Shown piece by piece: positions 1-40,821 of a DNA stretch of 64,000 nt (positions within the stretch are counted from its first letter, which is position 1; every line of letters begins with the position of its first letter). This DNA is from Chamaelirium japonicum (lineage: Eukaryota; Streptophyta; Magnoliopsida; Liliales; Melanthiaceae). Under the pieces are notes generated by a model. It saw only the letters and a list, made by a program, of their open reading frames with translations, did not search any database and had not been told where the DNA came from. The translations under genes and the position numbers were made by a program. The stretch is taken from positions 37,777,098 to 37,841,097 of the forward strand of contig OX393549.1 of NCBI GenBank assembly GCA_947650365.1, given 5' to 3'.

Positions 1-716
1 ACTCGCCCAGGCGAGCCTCAATTTCGCCCGAGAGAGTTTGTTGCTATTGCTGTTTTTCGAGCCGAAAACCTAACAATCTCCACCTCGACTTGAAAAACCA
101 ACTCCGCCATCGTCATCGCTATCGCCGTCGTCTAATTAAGAAACATGTGATAATTCTTGTCATCCTTGTTACACACCTTAGTCACCCTACACCAGGTGCC
201 AGCACCCAATCGAGTGCCCGATCATATATAACCGATGACCGACCAAGCCCAACTTGGTATTGGACTTGATCGGAACCCACTTCTTCTTCGTCTTCTGAGC
301 ACCCGGGTTGGCTCCACCTCATACTTACTCTTCACTGAATCCACCTCTCTTGGAAATGCCCTCGCTACGACTTTATACAAGCCTCCTCTGCAGACTCCCT
401 TCCAGACTGAAGAAGTTCATCCGTAACTTTCAGGGCTCCACCTAAACTGGTGATCCCATACCCGAGAGAATCCAATCTGGAAAGCAAGATCAGATTTACT
501 CTATGCCGGAACATGATGAAAACTCATGAGGGTCTGAATGGAGCCATCAGACATCCTCAATTGGATATTTCTGACTCCCTTGGTCAGCATCTAGGAGCCA
601 TCCCTGATTGCCATACTTCGCACTCAGCATAAGTGATGAATAATGACATGTAACATGGTGTGTGGCACCACTATCAAGTATCCAATCATGAGTTTCATAC
701 TCAAAGGTCGTCAAAA

Positions 717-1565
717 TTACCATTCCATCATCCTCGAAGATGGATACTTGATTTTTTTCTTTTTCTTCCCGTCAGCCTCGGCATATGTTCCACCTCTCTT
801 GGAAGATGGATACCTGGAGCCATTTTCGGAACTTGCTCCACCTTTCCATTTGCATATGTTACTCACATGCCCAGACTTTCTGCAGTTCCAACATACAACC
901 TTCTTCATACTCTTGACATTCGGCCTCATAACTATCACCTGACCATAAAACTCTGCAAAAGCACCCGAACTTTTCCTATGTGCTTCTTCACTTAGTAGTT
1001 TTCCTACCACATCTTCAAATCTCATTTTCGTAGTACCGAAAGAATTATTGATTGTTGTCACGACCCCATCCTAATTGTCCAGAAGTCCGAACAAGATCAG
1101 TAGCATTGATCTCATTGTCAAAGTTAATTCTGACAGTTTCTAGTTGGCTCGTAACTTCGTTGAAAGTGTTGACGTGCTTTGATATGTTTTATTCATCGAC
1201 CATCCTCATTTTAAATAGTCTTTATGAGAAAAATCTTATTTGAGGTCAAAGGTTTCTCGTACATATCGGATAGTGCTTTCATCATGCCCGACGTGGTCTT
1301 CTCCTTGGAGATGTTTAAGACCACCGTCGGACATAAAGAGAGACGAATCAAGCCCATTGCCTTCCTGTCGAGAACCACCCAATCCTTTTGTGTCATCTTC
1401 TATGGCTCGTCCACCAGACCGCCCAGAGGCAAGTTGAGGTCCTTCTGATATAGGATGTCATCTATCTACATCTTTCAAAAACCGAAGTTTGCACCGTTGA
1501 ATTTCTCGATTCTCAACTTCGCATCCACCATAGCTGTGCCCGACTCAGATCCACGCACACCGAAC
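717..1565 (-). pseudogene. Copia gag remnant with CCHC zinc knuckle
   Basis: Minus-strand open segments at 1396-1211 and 1061-717 read as Copia gag in different frames. The first contains KDWVVLDRKAMGLIRLSL and DMYEKP. The second ends in a zinc knuckle CWNCRKSGHVSNIC, a correct CX2CX4HX4C pattern of a nucleocapsid RNA-binding domain. Stops and frameshifts separate the segments, so no intact protein is made. Further along (about 600-440, minus) a stretch resembles the region after the Copia protease active site, with a start such as LRMSDGSIQTL. The rest of pol is missing. Confidence 0.75.
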
Positions 1566-1583
1566 CTTTGTCTCTAATACTAC
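1566..1583 (-). other. Retrotransposon primer-binding site
   Basis: Directly next to the 5' LTR end, the minus strand reads TAGTATTAGAGACA. This is a slightly mutated form of the usual plant Copia site TGGTATCAGAGCCA, complementary to the 3' end of initiator tRNA-Met. It fixes the LTR boundary at 1584 and the minus-strand orientation. Confidence 0.7.
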
Positions 1584-2543
<960 letters not shown>

Positions 2544-4424
2544 TTTGGTGTTTCCAGAAATTTCAGTGGAGATCGAAAATGATAACTAGGTCGTCTTGCT
2601 CCATCCAATCTGCACGATCTTCTATCTCGTCGCCACGTGTGTTTTTTTCGGTCGTGGAAAACCAGTTGCATCTTTGCATATAGTTTTGCATGACATATGT
2701 GGGGACCACAGCAATGGGTCAACTGCTGGAGCTCCAAATTTGTGCCATATTATCCATATTATGGTGGGGGCCCAGCGGATGGGTCTTCTGCTGAAGATGC
2801 TCTTAGACCCTTCAAAAAGTTTTCCAATCAACGCTAAGGACTGATAAACTTTGCAATTAACGTTAAGTCCCTGAGGTTGGGCTTGGTAAGTGCAAGATCC
2901 TTATGCCATGCGCAGGTATTAACAAAAAAAATTAAATGATGATTTTACCCCTGCATATTTTTAAATGATGATTTCAAATGATAACAAGCATTAAGTATAA
3001 ATTGATTGCAATTTATTATAAATAATACTTTAATACATATGATCATAATATGGTCTTTTTTGTGACAAAAAATGTATTTAATTGTGTCAAACAAAGCCAA
3101 TTATATCTCCCATATAGAAGAGTAACAATTCATTAAAAGAGAGTATCTATTGTTAAATAGTATTTCTGCACATCTGATCACAATATGATTTTTTTTGTAA
3201 CAAAAAATGTAGTTAATTATGTAAAACTTAACCGATTTTATCTCACACATAAATAGTAACAATCCAATATAATAGAGTAACTATTTTTTCAGTTGACATA
3301 ATACTTTTTTCATGAAAATATATAGAAAAAATTTCTGAATTTTTTGTGATTTTAATCAACTATCTGGACTCTTGCGTGGTTTCTTTTTTTTTTTCTTTTT
3401 TTTTTGTGCAAGAAAGTGTTCGGGTTCAATTGATGGCAGAAATATAAATTTCAGAAACTCCGATTGGGTATTGTTGTCCTTTTTTCTGTTGGATTAATGA
3501 TATTTGGGGACGGACCTAATGCAATACGGGACTTGTGCGGTGACCTATTGCAAGTCGGTACTTTTTTCAGGGACCTATCACTAAGCTCCCCTTAAAAAAT
3601 GATACATCAATGCCACCTAATCTTGTGCTGGGTCTACCAGCACACAGGGTTGCCATCAAGTATTGCTCTCAATAAACTCCAAAATGACACCTAACACAAA
3701 AATAAGTACAGCTGGAAGGTACACCTATTTTGACACCCCTGTCAAATTTGGGCGTCTTTGCTGCAAGTGTTTGGGCGCCAAAGGCAGACACGGTCGTCGC
3801 CGAATGCAGTCGTCCGAGTGCCGACAGGCACGTCATAGCACACAAATGTTCGGCGGTCGACGGTGTAAGCGCTACCGTCGAAAATGGGCGTCGGAACTGA
3901 ATATGGGTGTCGTAGAACGAATTTTGACACCCCTGCCTAATGTGGGCACCACCGAACGAATTGACTCCCCCACCAAATGTGAGCGTCCCCCGTCGGAAGT
4001 TTTTGGCCTCCGATGGCAGCAGTCCGGGTGCCAACATGCACGGACATTACTAGTAAAATACATGGCACCCTCCGCCGGTTAGATAGTTCCCTCTCTCGAT
4101 CTCGCCATATGGCCAACGAGGCCTCAACCAAGTTCTACTGTCACAAAGCTAACTCACACATGAAGACCCCAACCAGGTTCTACTGCCACAAAACTGGCTC
4201 ACACCAGAGATAACAACATGAATGGCGAGCATTGCAATTTTCAGAGCCTCGCTCGGGTACGGACTAGTTCTATTACATAGATAATTCTCTTATTTTCCAG
4301 AAGTGACGAGAATGTAGACATACCTTCTTGGAGAGGGCTGTAACTTTCACCAGGCTCAATTTGATACTGATCACTTAGAGAGAGAGAGAGAGAGAGAGAG
4401 AGATCACTTTGATACTGATCACTT

Positions 4425-4465
<41 letters not shown>

Positions 4466-4828
4466 CTCCAATTATGTCAGGTCTGGCATGAAAAGTACAC
4501 TGTACTATGCATGTTAGTTAAAAGGTCCAGGTTTATACACTGGCCACTTAGAGAGAGAGAGAGTCAACAAATCTCTACAGGTATTTCAGGTTGGGCATGA
4601 GAAGTAGTACAATGTACTATGCATGTTAGTTAGAAGGTACAGGTTTAGAGACTGGCCGATCCAACCGGACCAGTGGGTCCAGCGGTTCAATGCAAGCAAA
4701 CCGGACATCTGATCCATTCGATAATGGACTGAGCCCTAAATGACATACAGTACCTTGAGGACATGTTTGTAGTACAGGAACCCCCCCAGAGTTCATGCAA
4801 ATTCCTTCAAGCCTTCCATAAATTTGCA
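2544..4828. other. 3' flank of METTL17; no gene seen
   Basis: AT-rich single-copy-like DNA at 2820-3660 is followed by a GC-richer block at 3660-4090. That block carries three copies of a degenerate TTGACaCCCC-n5-AATgTGgGCgtC motif, starting near 3731, 3923 and 3959. None of the short frames here resembles a known protein. The METTL17 polyadenylation region should lie just left of 5194, but no site could be fixed. Confidence 0.4.
4372..4660. repeat. GA microsatellites and a diverged direct repeat of about 70 bp
   Basis: Three (GA)n runs (about 4376-4401, 4424-4464 and 4552-4563) are interleaved with a repeated segment. Copy one starts near 4478 (TCAGGTCTGGCATGA) and copy two near 4585 (TCAGGTTGGGCATGA). 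Both continue through TACTATGCATGTTAGTTA and end at an ACTGGCC motif. The pattern suggests a local tandem duplication that included the GA run. Confidence 0.6.
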
Positions 4829-5003
4829 GAGTTCAGATCTCCTCCAGTCTGTCGACACCCGGTCGGTGGGCCCGACATGCATCACAGTCGGACACAGTTG
4901 CTGGAGTACGATTCACTTTTGGGTTGTAAGACATCGTGCGGCTATGATACACGCACACTGGGCCCACTAACCGGGACCAACAGACTGGAGGAGATCTAAA
5001 CTC
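4829..5003. mobile_element. Short MITE with 24-bp terminal inverted repeats
   Basis: The ends read GAGTTCAGATCTCCTCCAGT and, in reverse complement, GAGTTTAGATCTCCTCCAGT. This makes a 175-bp element with near-identical inverted ends and no coding capacity. Flanks are similar but not identical (AAATTTGCA and TAAATTGCA), consistent with an eroded 9-bp duplication of Mutator type. The superfamily call is an inference. Confidence 0.65.
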
Positions 5004-5193
5004 TAAATTGCAGTGTTCATCCAAAACAAAAAGGAAGAAAAAGTGAATTGGGAGCTCTGTACATGATACCAAAAAATGAGTGTAATGCGAAAATACAAAC
5101 ATTTTCATTTATACGAGTATAAATACGAGGGCACAAGCGTACTCTACAAACACATTGAGATTGCGCTTCATATCGAGAACCCTGCAGTGCCTC

Positions 5194-33358
<28,165 letters not shown>

Positions 33359-33380
33359 CCCTCCTCCCCTCCCACCTCAA

Positions 33381-33438
<58 letters not shown>

Positions 33439-33560
33439 CCCGCCCGCCCGCCCGCCCGCCCTCGTGCTCCGGTTGTTGCCGACGTTCGAGAGATGTAGGG
33501 GTTTGGGTTTTGGAGGAGGGGGAGAGGGTTTTTGTGAGTGATTTCTTTTAAAATAATATT
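33359..33560 (-). promoter_or_regulatory. METTL17 5' leader and proximal promoter region
   Basis: Upstream of the ATG, the plus strand has a (CT)n run at about 33382-33434 and four CGCCC units, that is a GA-rich leader on the coding strand. Such GA/CT tracts are common in plant 5' leaders. No TATA box could be assigned and no transcription start was fixed. The frames across this block are shadows. Confidence 0.4.
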
Positions 33561-33860
33561 TTAAAAATATATATTTAATTCAATTGCAGTAATCTAGTGG
33601 ACAAGAACTATTTAACATACTAGCACTCAGATAGTCACCTAGCATGTCAGTGTTGTAAAGCGAAGCAACATGAAAGAAAAAAAAAATTTCATGATTCTTG
33701 TGAAACCAGGTATCTAGGTTGTCGGTTTTAAAGTCGGTATTTCAGATACCGAATTTAATCAAAAACCTTATACCCTTACACTGCAGTTCCCACACTTAGC
33801 CGATTTCACGATGGAGTTTTCCGTTAAACCCGGTATCTAGAATAACAAGTTTAAAACTAA

Positions 33861-34545
33861 GGGGGTGTTTGGTTCGGCTGTTTGCTTATAAGTAGAGTTG
33901 TTTCTATAAGAGCTTATTAAAAAGTTTTGCTAAAAAAAGTTCTTATAATAAGCAATGTCGTTTGGCAACTCTGTTGAGATACACTCTTAAAATAAAAAAG
34001 TATGTTTGGTTAACATCTCTTTTATAGCGCTTATTTTGGGATAATATTGTCATAATTTTGGGGCGGAGGAGGTCTCGCTGTAAATCTCGCGGCAAACAAG
34101 GGGTGGAGAAGGCCTGTGGAGGGGGCGGACTGTGGAGGAGGCGGACGAGGGGCGAACTACAGAGAAGGGGGGACTGTGATGGTGGTGCAGGCTGAGAGCT
34201 GACTGTAGAGGTTTCGCTACAGATCACGAGGGAGAGAAGCGATATATTTTTCCTCCCGAGCAGCTGCAAAGCGGATAGGTTAAAGGTAAAATCAATTTAT
34301 ACCCTTTGTAATTTTCTGATAAGTGAGAGGCTCAATATTCCAAAAAAACGCTGAGCGAATAAGTGCAAAAAGTCCTTTCAAAAAAGCTTCAGTTCGATTG
34401 CTTCTGAAATAAGAGAAAAAAATACAATCTCTTAAAATAAGCACTTCAAAAAAGTACTCGACCAAGCATACTTTTTGGATAAAAAAATACTTATTTATCA
34501 AATAAGTCTAATAAGCACTTAAAATCAGCCGAACCAAACGCCCCC
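33861..34545. mobile_element. Tourist-like (PIF/Harbinger) MITE with TAA target duplication
   Basis: The ends are GGGGGTGTTTGGTTCGGCTG and CAGCCGAACCAAACGCCCCC, flanked on both sides by TAA. This is the classical signature of Tourist-like elements. At 685 bp it is long for the type. The centre (about 34060-34230) is GC-rich with GGCGGA repeats, unlike the AT-rich arms, and may be an insertion or captured sequence. Confidence 0.8.
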
Positions 34546-34548
34546 TAA

Positions 34549-35100
34549 TACCCAGATACCAAGTTTCACGAGAACTAAGAAAAAAATTCAACATGGCTTT
34601 GCTTTACGGCGCTGACCAACCACGTGGCTGACATAGCGTCAGTGTGCTAAATACTTCTGGTCAAACGTTATTCAAATAAAAAAAATTTAATAGTAATTTG
34701 AAAAATAAATCCCTTCTTTTGAAGGTTCCAGATCCGAGAGCATTCATGATTATCGGGATCTAATAGTTCAAGCAACAATCGGATTAGGTTAGGAGCCTCT
34801 ATCAGTCCATTGCCCCATTGCCACTAGTGATGCAGATCCGATGGGGTCATAATAGGGATGGCAATCACTGGCACGATCCGTCAAACACAACAAAATTGGC
34901 AATTAACCATCGGATTCAAACCACTTATATATCGAGCTTGAAGGCTCCCGTTCATGAACAATCGCAACTGTTGATGTTTAACTTCCTGTGATAAATTCAA
35001 AAAATCTGGAATTGCCATGTGGCGAGAAAGAGGAGTGAGAGAGGGGGTTTCCTGCTGAGCGGAGGGTGCCATGTTAGGACGCTCCTCTTTATATTATAGA
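34549..35100. other. Intergenic, possibly an eroded Helitron-like unit
   Basis: No gene. The right part (about 34980-35100) resembles the ends of the next two units: GAGAGGGGGTTTC, then GGTGCCA, then TATATTATAGA. Confidence 0.35.
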
Positions 35101-35974
35101 CTATTGTGACCCCCGGGAAATGTCCGGGACCGACTCTGATGTGATCGAGTCAGAGCGTCGGCCATGACACCCCCCGAACGGCTCTGATGTAATCGGCCTC
35201 AAGTGCTTACCCACGACCCACATGAGGAAACGGATGAGGGGTTAAAAAAAAGGTGCGGGGGGTGAGGGGCGGGGAGCACGTAGCAAATCATGGGCAAAAG
35301 AGAGATTAAAAGGAAGAATGAGTAGAATAGCGGTTCAATGATAGTGAAAGAGTGATAGATAGGGGAACAAGTAGCACTTAATGAGATGAGGAAAGAGGGG
35401 GGTTTCTCAATCGCGAAGGGTGCCACGTAAGGGGCCTCCGCTATATGTTACATACTAGTAAGAAACTCGGGCAATGCTCGGATAAGCTTGATGCACGCCA
35501 CTCGGATCAGATGACATCACAGCCATCCAAAGAAGCGAACAATCTGATGTGAGTGTGATTCACTCATCAAGGTGTGATATATAGTACTAATGATTTTCCT
35601 AATTAACATATCAAATGAATATTAATTATTACTTAATGGGTATGTATCATCTTTATAGTATATTTTTAATAGGATTTATGAGAGAGAGTTGCGTTCACAC
35701 ACGGGAGAATGATTCTAGCTCTTCAAAAGAGTTCCACATGACACAACACGGGAGAGAGGGCTCCATTTTAGGATTATACTATTAGATAGATATATTATAT
35801 AAAAAGAAGAAGTTAAACCCCACGTGATGCCGGGAATGAGAGAGCGAGAAGGGGGTCTCCCCACAAAGGGTCGTGGGAATGAATCGTTAAGATCAAACCG
35901 TCCAAAATAAATAAACTCCAGGTATTGTAGCACTACAACAACCGAGGGTTTGCTTTATATCATAGATAGATAGA
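35101..35974 (-). mobile_element. Tandem Helitron-like non-autonomous units
   Basis: Two adjoining units, about 35101-35454 and 35455-35974, on the minus strand. The second ends in CTAG followed by host T (plus strand A at 35454), preceded by a small GC hairpin CGGGC-AAT-GCTCG. It starts with TC and TATCTATCTATGATATAAA, the usual AT-rich Helitron start, next to host T at 35975. The first has a comparable hairpin (CCCGGG-AAATG-TCCGGG). Both share GAGGGGGGTTTC and GGGTGCCACGT-type blocks near their 5' ends. The class call is by terminus only. Confidence 0.45.
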
Positions 35975-37223
35975 TTCCCCCTAACACCAAAAATTCAATA
36001 CCCACTTCTACCCCTAACTTGAATTAAATGTATTATAGAAAAATACTAGTGGTAGTTTTGACGATTTAAGTGACAAATCGTAGCCTTCGTCTAATCCTAT
36101 GGATGGATGGATTAGACTTTCAGGCATTGGGGCTTTGGGTTGGTCTCCCGGTTTAGATATAAATAGATGTATCTACCATCCACTAAGCATCATTCAGCCA
36201 AGTTCTAAACTGAAAACGCCTCATCTTCTTCTTCATGTACTGACCCCTTTCCTTCCTTCCGGATCAGTGCGTTGTAAGAATTTGTGTAGAACTTTTCATC
36301 CAGGATCAAGACAACCTAACTCATCAAATTTACTATCCTGGCATCCATGTTCAAAGCTATCATCTACTTCTGCATCACTTTGTTAGTGATCTGATCTTCT
36401 GGTTGTCGTGCAGCATCATACGAGGCCCAGTTGCCTACATTCGGGCCATGCTCGTGACATGCTGCAGTGCTGGCGCACGGGCGGCCAACAGCCATGCGCC
36501 CGTCGAGGCTAGCGTGTCGAGCTGACGTTGCCAATGTCCTGCGCCAACATTGCGTGTGGTGATGCCCGCCAACTTTCCCTTTGATCAGCAAGGGTCGGCG
36601 TAGGTATTTTCGGAGATGGGCTTTTTTATTTTAACCCTAAACTCATGTACATTATAGTTATGCCCCTCCTCTTTTAATTTAACATGATCAGACACTTGAG
36701 GTATGCAACCCCGCAAAATTCAAAACCTTTGTTCTGAGTCCATTACTTATCCAATTTTTTACTCATGAATAGTTGTTTTGTAGCTCTTCATAAGAGCTAC
36801 AAATAGACATTTGGTATGTGTTGGATTCGATATCGGAGTACACAGTGAAAGCGATCTAAATCTACAGATCATGTCATATGCTTTCTAGTAGAAGATGATC
36901 TAGATGGATTTTAAAATTTAAAGCATATACAAACAACCTAAGGATTATGAAAGATAACCTAATAGGATTTTTGGATACATATAGAGAAGATCGTTAAAGA
37001 AGATGAAGTCTTTCTTCTTCGTCTTCGACTGAATCTGAAGTGATTCATTTAGACTGCCTACGTACCCTCTTCGGAGGAATCAAGCCTCACATAGTTTCCT
37101 CCTTCCATGATGCTCTACTTTCTATCGATGAAGCCTCAATGGTCACAAACAAGGAGGTGTGGAAGACGAAAAAAAGAAGAAGCGGAAGACGAAAAAAAGA
37201 AACAACAGCAGCATTGCTTCTTT
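35975..37223. other. Intergenic: no gene recognised
   Basis: Mixed AT-rich sequence with short frames (for example 36099-36386 and 36364-36591) that match nothing known and lack support from splice or codon patterns. Confidence 0.35.
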
Positions 37224-39262
37224 CTTTCCCTTTTTTATTTTTGAATGGTAAGTAAGATTTCATTAGAAACCCACGAAGTGGGGAGAAGGAAAATTACAGC
37301 TTCAGGCTTAACTCAATGTGAGCAAGTGAAAGGCTCCCAAAGAGCAAGACATGTAATTGTGAGCAGACAGCTCGACACCTCTTTAACTAAAAGTCTCACC
37401 AGAAAACAATCTGAAACTGGCAAGCATCAAAAAGCATGCACTACTCATGTACTAGTTCGGGGATTGATCACTTCCTCACCTCACTTTTGGTTGTGTGATT
37501 AACTCCTCATTGTTGGATTGAGTTGCTTAAACTGCTTGGCAAGAAATCGATCGATAAGGTCCTGATGCAATCGAAAGAAGTGCAAGGGGGACTCTGGGGA
37601 CAAATTCCAATACTTGATTGCCATCGAGCAAAGGCAATCCACCCCCTCTTGCATTGGGTCTAACTCATAGACGCCATCACAGAAAATATCATCATCGAAA
37701 TCCTTCATGACTGCTGCGATAGCCAAATTGATGCTCTTATGTTCCCTTTTGGGGATGCCCACCAAGTAATTCCGATCGAACGCAATGTCGTTAGGCTCGT
37801 TACCACCCGTGTCGTTTCTTACTCCATCAATGATCGGAATCTCTTCCTCGTTGTGCACGTCCTGAATGTCTACGATAGCGTCATTGATGCTACAAGTAGG
37901 GGTGGGAGTCTCCAAACTTACGAGAAGGCCAATGTTCGAGTATGCAACTGACACCCTAGCCACCCTCAGAATGCCTCGTTGGGGTGAGGTGGGAACTGGG
38001 CTTGCTCACATAAGCCATAGCCCCACTGTTTATAGAACTATCAGCATTCTGCTTCACAGTGCTAATCGCACCTACAACTTGCACCCTATCCGCAGCACCT
38101 ACTTGCCCACTTACTCCACCCATCCTCGCTGCTTCCCCAACCGGCCTTCAGCCCCATGCTTTAACGGTGCCTGATTTGGGTCCCCAAGTGTTGCTTCACG
38201 CACCCCTCGGCCCTCACCCTTGGAAAAGGAGCCTTCGGACCACTACCACTACAACTCAATGTCGACTGACCAAAAATTCTGCACTTCGAACAACTAGCGG
38301 CTTCCACTCATAAACAGCTCTTTGCATGAAAAGGGCCTCCTCGTTCTCACTTCTCGAACTCATTAGGATGCTCGTTTCCAAACTTGAATTCTATGCAGCA
38401 TCTCACATACTTTCTTCTATTTCCCTTGATAGTAGCACGATCCCGAGTGAGGGGAACACCAATCAAACTCGCAAGACAGTTGATGCCATCCTTTGACCAC
38501 CAGTCAATCGGAAGATCCAGGAATGTAACCCGAATGGGAATTTTGTCGAGCGGGTCATGATCGTACTTTATCTCCTTATTCCATCTCTTCAAAGCCACAA
38601 GCCATCCTTCAAAGTACCACGGGCCCTCTTCTAGCACTCTAGTGCTATCTCCTTCAATCAGAATTTTAAATAAAAAATAGTCCATTGTCCCTCGAGAATG
38701 TATCCAACCCACCTACCGGTTTTCCATAGCTTATTCAGGATGGTTTGGAGCTTAGGAAAGAATGGTTTCCTCCCCATAACATACCCTACCAGTGTATGCT
38801 CCCATCCTTGCACGTTCTCTTCGATTTCACTGGTTGGAATAATTGTGCACTTAACCCCATCCCGAACCGAAGGCTTGATATAAATGATGAACCTCCATGA
38901 ATGGTACTCCAAGACTGACCTCCAGGTTGAATGGTCTTCCCTATACCTGGATCACCCTTAAAATCAGCAGGCTTAGGACTCTTACTTGGTTGAGGCAATT
39001 CAGCAAGCATGTGGTGTGCTGCTATTAGCTCTGTTGCAGCATTTACAAATTGGCACTTCCATTGCATCTCCCTCAAACTCCAAGGACTCAGATGGACCTT
39101 TACTAGGTCTAGGACTATGCGGGGTATAATGGATAGGAGGGAAATCTCCCTGATCATCCACAAGGGATAAATATTCATTGTAGTGGCCGACCATATCTCG
39201 AGTCCAAGAGAATCGAGTTTCCCCTTGGTCTCTATCTCTTTCCAAATTGAGATAAGACTCAA
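37224..39262 (-). pseudogene. LINE (L1-type) relic: ORF1-like protein fragments and 3' end
   Basis: Minus-strand segments at 39262-38786, 38912-38347 and 37963-37499 read as a plant L1 ORF1 with the DUF4283 RNA-binding domain. Landmarks are LVGYVMGRKPFF, DYFLFKILIEGD, WYFEGWLVALKRW, IPIRVTFLDLPIDWWSKDGI and DRATIKGNRRKYVRC. Frameshifts separate the pieces. The 3' end at 37224-37260 (ATGAAATCTTACTTACCATT, then A-rich) is typical of plant LINE 3' ends. No ORF2 endonuclease or reverse transcriptase lies between, so the copy is internally deleted. Confidence 0.75.
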
Positions 39263-40499
39263 TTCCTAAAAGATAGGCCCTGTCAATTTGAGACTCCTTG
39301 GAGCATTAGGAGACCATGTGACCGCCTCCTACATGTCCTCTTGGACTGTGTAGGCCGGCCACTAGGGGCAACCCTAGTGCTCCTAGGTCTCTACGAGAGA
39401 AAGACACATGTGCATCTAGCCGAGTCAACTCCAAGTCAACCATAGACAACATGTCATGACTACTCCTAATCCAACTTGAAAACCATTAAAAATTTAATTA
39501 ATAAATAAATAAACTAATTAGTTATCTTCCAACATCTATATGGATAATTACAACAATGCCCTTAGGGGTCATCTCCTTAGTCCAACAGGATTACGACTAG
39601 AAAGGGATATGGAGTCCTACTCCTACTAAGACATCTATGTCCCCTCCTATATTTTATGAAACTAGTCTTAGCCCATCAAAAGGATACCAATTGTTAACCA
39701 TAATTTGTAGAAAGGTCAACCTCGTCCACTAGGAGACTCTGGTACTTGTGACATTTCCAAAAAAAGTCAAATTAGTCCAATTTGACATTTATGGCAACAT
39801 CTATAAAATAGGTGTGTTAGTTTAGTCAACTCAATCGTGTTCTAGTGATCCTAGTTAGACTAGGGATCACATATAATTAACTTTCACACTAATATATTAG
39901 TTCGCCAATTAGCTTGCTCCAATGGATCCTATGTACATGTGCATATTCATCGTGAAGCCAAACTAGGAATCTTAGAAAAACTAGGAAACCTACTAAATAG
40001 AGTACATACAAAGATATATTTGGAATCTTAATCTCATTAGGAAACCTAGTAAGTGGTACACTTAATCTAGCTAACCATAGGGATCCTAGTCACCATGGGC
40101 AGAACCCACAACTAGGAATCCTACTTACACTAGGATTAGGATTTCTATAGCCAATAGAAGTGACTTGGAATCTTATGGGACTCCGATAACTGGCTCCAAT
40201 TAGGAAATACATATGTTATCTCATAACTGAATTATTATTCTAATTAACTACTACTTGAACCACCATCAAGTTATAGTTACACTCAAAAGTCACATTAATT
40301 AAATGAGTACTCTTCCCTACTATATTGAACTATAACCCCTCCTACTTTTGGTGTTCGTGTATGTTATCTGAGATCTCAGATTGTCCCTCTTAGTATATTT
40401 CATCCACTTGAGTCTCAACTTTTCAAGCCCTTATGATCATCATCTTATCTTTAGATTTACCTAGTCAGGCTTAGTGATCAGCCTTTCATGGAGGTTACT
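39263..40499. other. Intergenic, probably part of an old LTR-retrotransposon
   Basis: AT-rich sequence without frames, rich in CTAGGA and TCCTAG words. It may be the LTR of the Copia relic further right, but no matching second LTR was seen, so this is unproven. Confidence 0.35.
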
Positions 40500-40821
40500 T
40501 GTGACGACCAAGAACCAATAAGCCAAAAGCCAAGACTCTTGAGGTTGTGATGCCAAGATGGATGACGTGAGGTGAGGTGTTTAAGGCCACCAAGTTAGTC
40601 CCACATCGTTTGGAGAGAAGGGGATCCTGGGCTACTTATATAATTTTCCCTCCCAAACATAGTAGACGTGTTTTAAAACCATGCACCGCTACGGAATTCT
40701 TAAGAACTCCGTAGTTACGCATGCTCGGACGAGAGTAGTACGAGGATGCCCCGGGAAGCTAGTCCTCGTGCGGGCACGAGCAAAGCGGACAATATCTTGT
40801 GTGTTTAGTGCGGATGTTACA
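40500..40821 (+). mobile_element. Cassandra-type solo LTR carrying a 5S rRNA-like segment
   Basis: 322 bp running TGTGACGACCAAG to GATGTTACA, with near-inverted TGTGAC and GTTACA tips. Flanks are TTACT and TTGCT (four of five match). Positions 40681-40770 follow plant 5S rRNA from ATGCACCG through AGAACTCCGTAGTTACGCAT and CGAGAGTAGTACGAGGATG to GTCCTCGTG. Embedding of a 5S promoter in a short LTR is the hallmark of Cassandra TRIM elements. No second LTR was found nearby, so it is called a solo LTR. Confidence 0.75.

Noticed and set aside
40681..40770. A genuine 5S rRNA gene
   Set aside because: The first 25 or so bases of 5S are absent, the sequence is diverged and single, and it lies inside an LTR-like unit, so Cassandra explains it better.
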